From contig JAHILQ010000179.1 of assembly GCA_018896985.1 (NCBI GenBank), positions 1 through 12,957 of the forward strand: a stretch of 12,957 bases of DNA. Reading direction: 5' to 3'. Position numbers and translations under genes: made by a program. This document shows positions 10,729 through 12,957 of the stretch, one piece after another. Under the pieces are notes generated by a model. The model had not been told where the DNA came from. It searched no databases and saw nothing but the letters and a program-made list of their open reading frames with translations. Source of the stretch: Nitrospinota bacterium. GTDB lineage: Bacteria; Nitrospirota; Thermodesulfovibrionia; Thermodesulfovibrionales; UBA1546. Position 1 is the first letter of the stretch, and each line of letters starts with the position of its first letter.

Positions 10729-11586
10729 ATGACAAAACCGATTTTCAATAAAGTCACTATTCTCGGCGTAGGTTTAATCGGGGCATCATTTGCCCTTGCC
10801 ATGAAGAAAAGAGGGCTATGCAGTCACATCATAGGCTGCGGTAGAAAAGAAAACAACCTCAAAAAAGCAACGGAGATGAAAATAATTGATTCTTTTGAGG
10901 TTGACGCATCAAAGGCATGCGCTGACTCTGACCTCGTTTTATTCGCTATTCCTGTGGGCTGTTTTACAGACACAGCAAAAAAGATAAACGGCTCATTTAA
11001 AAAGGGCGCAATTGTAACAGATGTCGGAAGCATCAAAGGAAAACTTGTCAGGGATATGGAAGCCCTGATGCCTGAAGGTGTAAGTTTCGTAGGCGGGCAC
11101 CCGATAGCAGGAAGCGACAGAACAGGAATAGACACAGCAACAGCGGATTTATTTTCAGGCGCAAGATGCATATTAACACCGACAGAAAAAACTGATAAGA
11201 CCGTCCTGAAAAAAATCACCGGCTTGTGGGAGTCGCTCGGCGCAGCAGTTTCTGCTATGGATGCAGAGGAGCATGACAGGATATACGCTGCCGTAAGCCA
11301 CCTCCCCCATATTATTGCCTATGCAATCGTCAATACAGTGGCTGATGCAAACAACTCTTATCTTAAATTTGCAGGCCAGGGGTTTAAAGACACAACCCGG
11401 ATTGCATTGAGTTCCCCTGAATTATGGCGCGATATATCCCTGATGAACAGAGAGAATATTCTTGAGTTCATAGAGCTTTTTAAAAAAAATCTCGACAGCC
11501 TCAGCGGTTACTTAAAGAAATCAGATTCTGAGGCTATTGAAAAGGAATTTAAAAAAGCCAAGGCGCTGAGGGAAGATGTCAGATAG
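10729..11586 (+). CDS. tyrA: Prephenate dehydrogenase
   Basis: The 285-residue NAD(P)-dependent enzyme oxidatively decarboxylates prephenate (or arogenate) in the tyrosine branch. The Rossmann motif is GVGLIG (13-18) after the first strand VTIL. LFAIPVG (71-77), TDVGSIKG (97-104) and GGHPIAGSDRTG (122-133), with conserved H124, follow. The all-helical C-terminal domain has AVSHLPHIIAYAI (H191, H194) and GFKDTTRIA with R224, which should bind the substrate. There is no ACT domain, so feedback by tyrosine would act in another way. No strong Shine-Dalgarno precedes ATG 10729; the 72-bp upstream gap contains a hairpin and AT-rich repeat, and expression probably depends on read-through from the operon. 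The end overlaps aroA by 11 bp. Confidence 0.94.
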   Translation: MTKPIFNKVTILGVGLIGASFALAMKKRGLCSHIIGCGRKENNLKKATEMKIIDSFEVDASKACADSDLVLFAIPVGCFTDTAKKINGSFKKGAIVTDVGSIKGKLVRDMEALMPEGVSFVGGHPIAGSDRTGIDTATADLFSGARCILTPTEKTDKTVLKKITGLWESLGAAVSAMDAEEHDRIYAAVSHLPHIIAYAIVNTVADANNSYLKFAGQGFKDTTRIALSSPELWRDISLMNRENILEFIELFKKNLDSLSGYLKKSDSEAIEKEFKKAKALREDVR

Positions 11587-12952
11587 TATTGAATTAAGAA
11601 AGGCAAAAAGATTAAAAGGCGAAATCATTCCTCCTCCTGATAAATCCATATCTCACAGGGCAGTTTTCCTCTCGTCTTTAGCAAAAGGCAAAAGCATTGT
11701 CAGGAATTTTCTCAGGGCTGAAGATACAATGAGCACAATGAATGCCATGAAAATGCTGGGAGTAGACATAGAGCAACAGAGCAGCAGAGCAGCAGAGCAG
11801 CAGTCTAAAGGAAAAGATACTACTGCTCTACTGCACTACTGCTCTACTGATCTGGTAATTCACAGCAACGGCATTCACGGGTTACAAGAACCTGAAGATG
11901 TAATCGACTGCGGCAACTCCGGAACAACAATAAGACTTCTATCAGGAGTCCTTTCAGGCAATCCGTTCCTTTCTGTACTCACAGGCGACAGTTCCTTAAG
12001 GTCAAGACCTATGGGAAGGGTCATAACACCCTTGAGGCAGATGGGCGCTGACATAATGGCAAGAGATAATGACAGGTATCCTCCAATAGCGGTAAGGGGC
12101 AGAAAACTCAAGGCAATAAAATATGACATGCCTGTTGCAAGCGCGCAGGTCAAATCAGCGCTGCTTCTTGCAGGTCTCTATGCAGACGGAGAAACAGAGA
12201 TATCGGAGCCGATAAAATCCCGTGACCATACGGAGCGGATGCTGTCATCCTATGGAGCCAGGATTGACATTGAAGGGCTCAAAATAAAGATTAAAGGCGG
12301 ACAGGAACTGAAGGCAAAAGATATGGATGTGCCCGGCGATTTTTCATCTGCGGCATTTTTTATTGTCGCTGCACTGCTGATACCTGACTCCGATATAACT
12401 ATAAAAGGCGTTGGCATAAATCCTACAAGAACAGGGCTGCTTGATGTCCTTAAATCAATGGGGGCAGAGATCGAATTAACTAATATAAGAGATGTTTCTC
12501 TTAACTCGTCACTTTTTGCAGACGAACCTGTTGCTGACATACACTGCAAAGGCGGTAAAGGCTTAAAGGCTATAAATATAACAAAGGAACAGATCCCTGC
12601 TCTCATTGATGAGTTCCCGATACTCTGCATTGCAGCAACGCAGGCAGATGGTGTGACCACTATACGGGGCGCTGAAGAACTCAGGGTAAAGGAATCTGAC
12701 AGGATAAAGGCAATGGCAACCGAGATGAGGAAGATGGGCGTAGAAGCAGAGGAACTCAGCGATGGAATAAGCATCAAAGGCAATGCAAATCTTAAAGGCG
12801 CATCTATAAACAGCTGCGGAGACCACAGGATAGCAATGGCATTTTCAGTTGCAGCATTGATCGCGAAGGGAACAACAACAATTAAAGGCACCTCGGCAGT
12901 GAATATATCGTTTCCAAAGTTTTTTGAGATACTGAAAGGGCTTACGAAATAA
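11576..12952 (+). CDS. aroA: EPSP synthase (3-phosphoshikimate 1-carboxyvinyltransferase)
   Basis: The 458-residue enzyme transfers the enolpyruvyl group of PEP to shikimate 3-phosphate. Motifs in order are PPPDKSISHRA with K23, DCGNSGTTIRLL (111-122), SLRSRPMGRV (140-149), SAQVK (189-193), SRDHTERM (215-222), NPTR (282-285), LIDEFP with D345, LRVKESDRI (369-377) and CGDHRIAMA (414-422). SAQVK, RDHTE and NPTR are features of class II EPSP synthases, a group often less sensitive to glyphosate; that property is inferred. Residues 66-91 (EQQSSRAAEQQSKGKDTTAL and on) are encoded by an AGC-rich inverted repeat and replace a short loop, explaining a length about 28 residues above the usual 430. All active-site motifs are intact. 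It overlaps tyrA by 11 bp. Confidence 0.96.
   Translation: MSDSIELRKAKRLKGEIIPPPDKSISHRAVFLSSLAKGKSIVRNFLRAEDTMSTMNAMKMLGVDIEQQSSRAAEQQSKGKDTTALLHYCSTDLVIHSNGIHGLQEPEDVIDCGNSGTTIRLLSGVLSGNPFLSVLTGDSSLRSRPMGRVITPLRQMGADIMARDNDRYPPIAVRGRKLKAIKYDMPVASAQVKSALLLAGLYADGETEISEPIKSRDHTERMLSSYGARIDIEGLKIKIKGGQELKAKDMDVPGDFSSAAFFIVAALLIPDSDITIKGVGINPTRTGLLDVLKSMGAEIELTNIRDVSLNSSLFADEPVADIHCKGGKGLKAINITKEQIPALIDEFPILCIAATQADGVTTIRGAEELRVKESDRIKAMATEMRKMGVEAEELSDGISIKGNANLKGASINSCGDHRIAMAFSVAALIAKGTTTIKGTSAVNISFPKFFEILKGLTK
11771..11850. repeat. AGC-rich imperfect inverted repeat inserted in frame in aroA
   Basis: The left arm (11771-11804) is made of AGCAGAGCAGC units. The right arm (11818-11850) reads TACTGCTCTACTGCACTACT and onward. 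Over the best 28 positions the arms are complementary at 23. They are separated by 13 bases. The insertion keeps the reading frame. Confidence 0.8.
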
Positions 12953-12957
12953 TACGC

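Noticed and set aside
12250..12891. Long minus-strand open frame (213 codons) opposite aroA
   Set aside because: It is the antisense of a well-supported EPSP synthase, has no recognisable domain and no ribosome-binding site; such shadows are common opposite genes of this codon use.

Overview
The window falls into two parts. The right-hand 5.6 kb (7352-12952) is an intact, tightly packed plus-strand operon for aromatic amino acids: chorismate mutase/prephenate dehydratase (pheA), a HisC-like aminotransferase, a type I-beta DAHP synthase, prephenate dehydrogenase (tyrA) and EPSP synthase (aroA). The left-hand 7.2 kb (about 146-7255) is an accessory zone of toxin-antitoxin (TA) modules, gene fragments and small repeats, plus one diguanylate cyclase. 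The window opens with the last 47 codons of an NtrC-type sigma-54 activator. Moderate-to-low GC, this operon layout, the NtrC-type regulator and the style of palindromic repeats suggest an uncultured environmental Gram-negative, perhaps Nitrospirota or a deltaproteobacterium-like lineage. That placement is inference and weak.

Layout of the accessory zone: a CusA-like efflux pump tail (257-373); the N-terminal nuclease domain of a type IIG/Eco57I-like restriction-modification protein (470-757) joined to the 3' half of a doc toxin gene (750-965); a REP-associated tyrosine transposase whose coding ends are REP palindromes (1087-1551); a brnT 3' tail overlapping an intact BrnA/CopG-type antitoxin (1621-1908); a GAF-GGDEF diguanylate cyclase (2072-3115); a 59-bp dispersed repeat, a 140-bp MITE-like element and a hicA 5' fragment (3218-3556); a MazEF-type module (3693-4245); the C-terminal tail of a type IIG RM protein (4249-4404); AT-rich repeats; a four-helix-bundle gene put out of frame with its ATG by a 16-bp tandem duplication (4582-5044); then three head-to-tail modules: a second MazF-type pair (5155-5677), UPF0175 with a DUF3368/PIN-like protein (5757-6480), and DUF433 with a DUF5615/PIN-like protein (6624-7255).

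The strongest signal is that all four intact two-gene modules, from at least three unrelated families, are preceded by the same 25-bp sequence (3663, 5125, 5726, 6595). It combines an extended -10 promoter (TGCTATAAT) with a strong Shine-Dalgarno (AAAAGGAGG) and ends 4-6 bases before the antitoxin start codon. The flanking DNA and the genes are unrelated, so the promoter/ribosome-binding segment behaves as a shared module. This suggests cassette-like exchange of TA genes behind a common expression element.

The aromatic operon also carries repeats. A C/G-rich palindrome is inserted in frame in hisC (exactly 15 codons), an AGC-rich imperfect inverted repeat lies in frame in aroA, and inverted repeats lie near the hisC-aroF and aroF-tyrA junctions. 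All five enzymes keep their key motifs and look functional.
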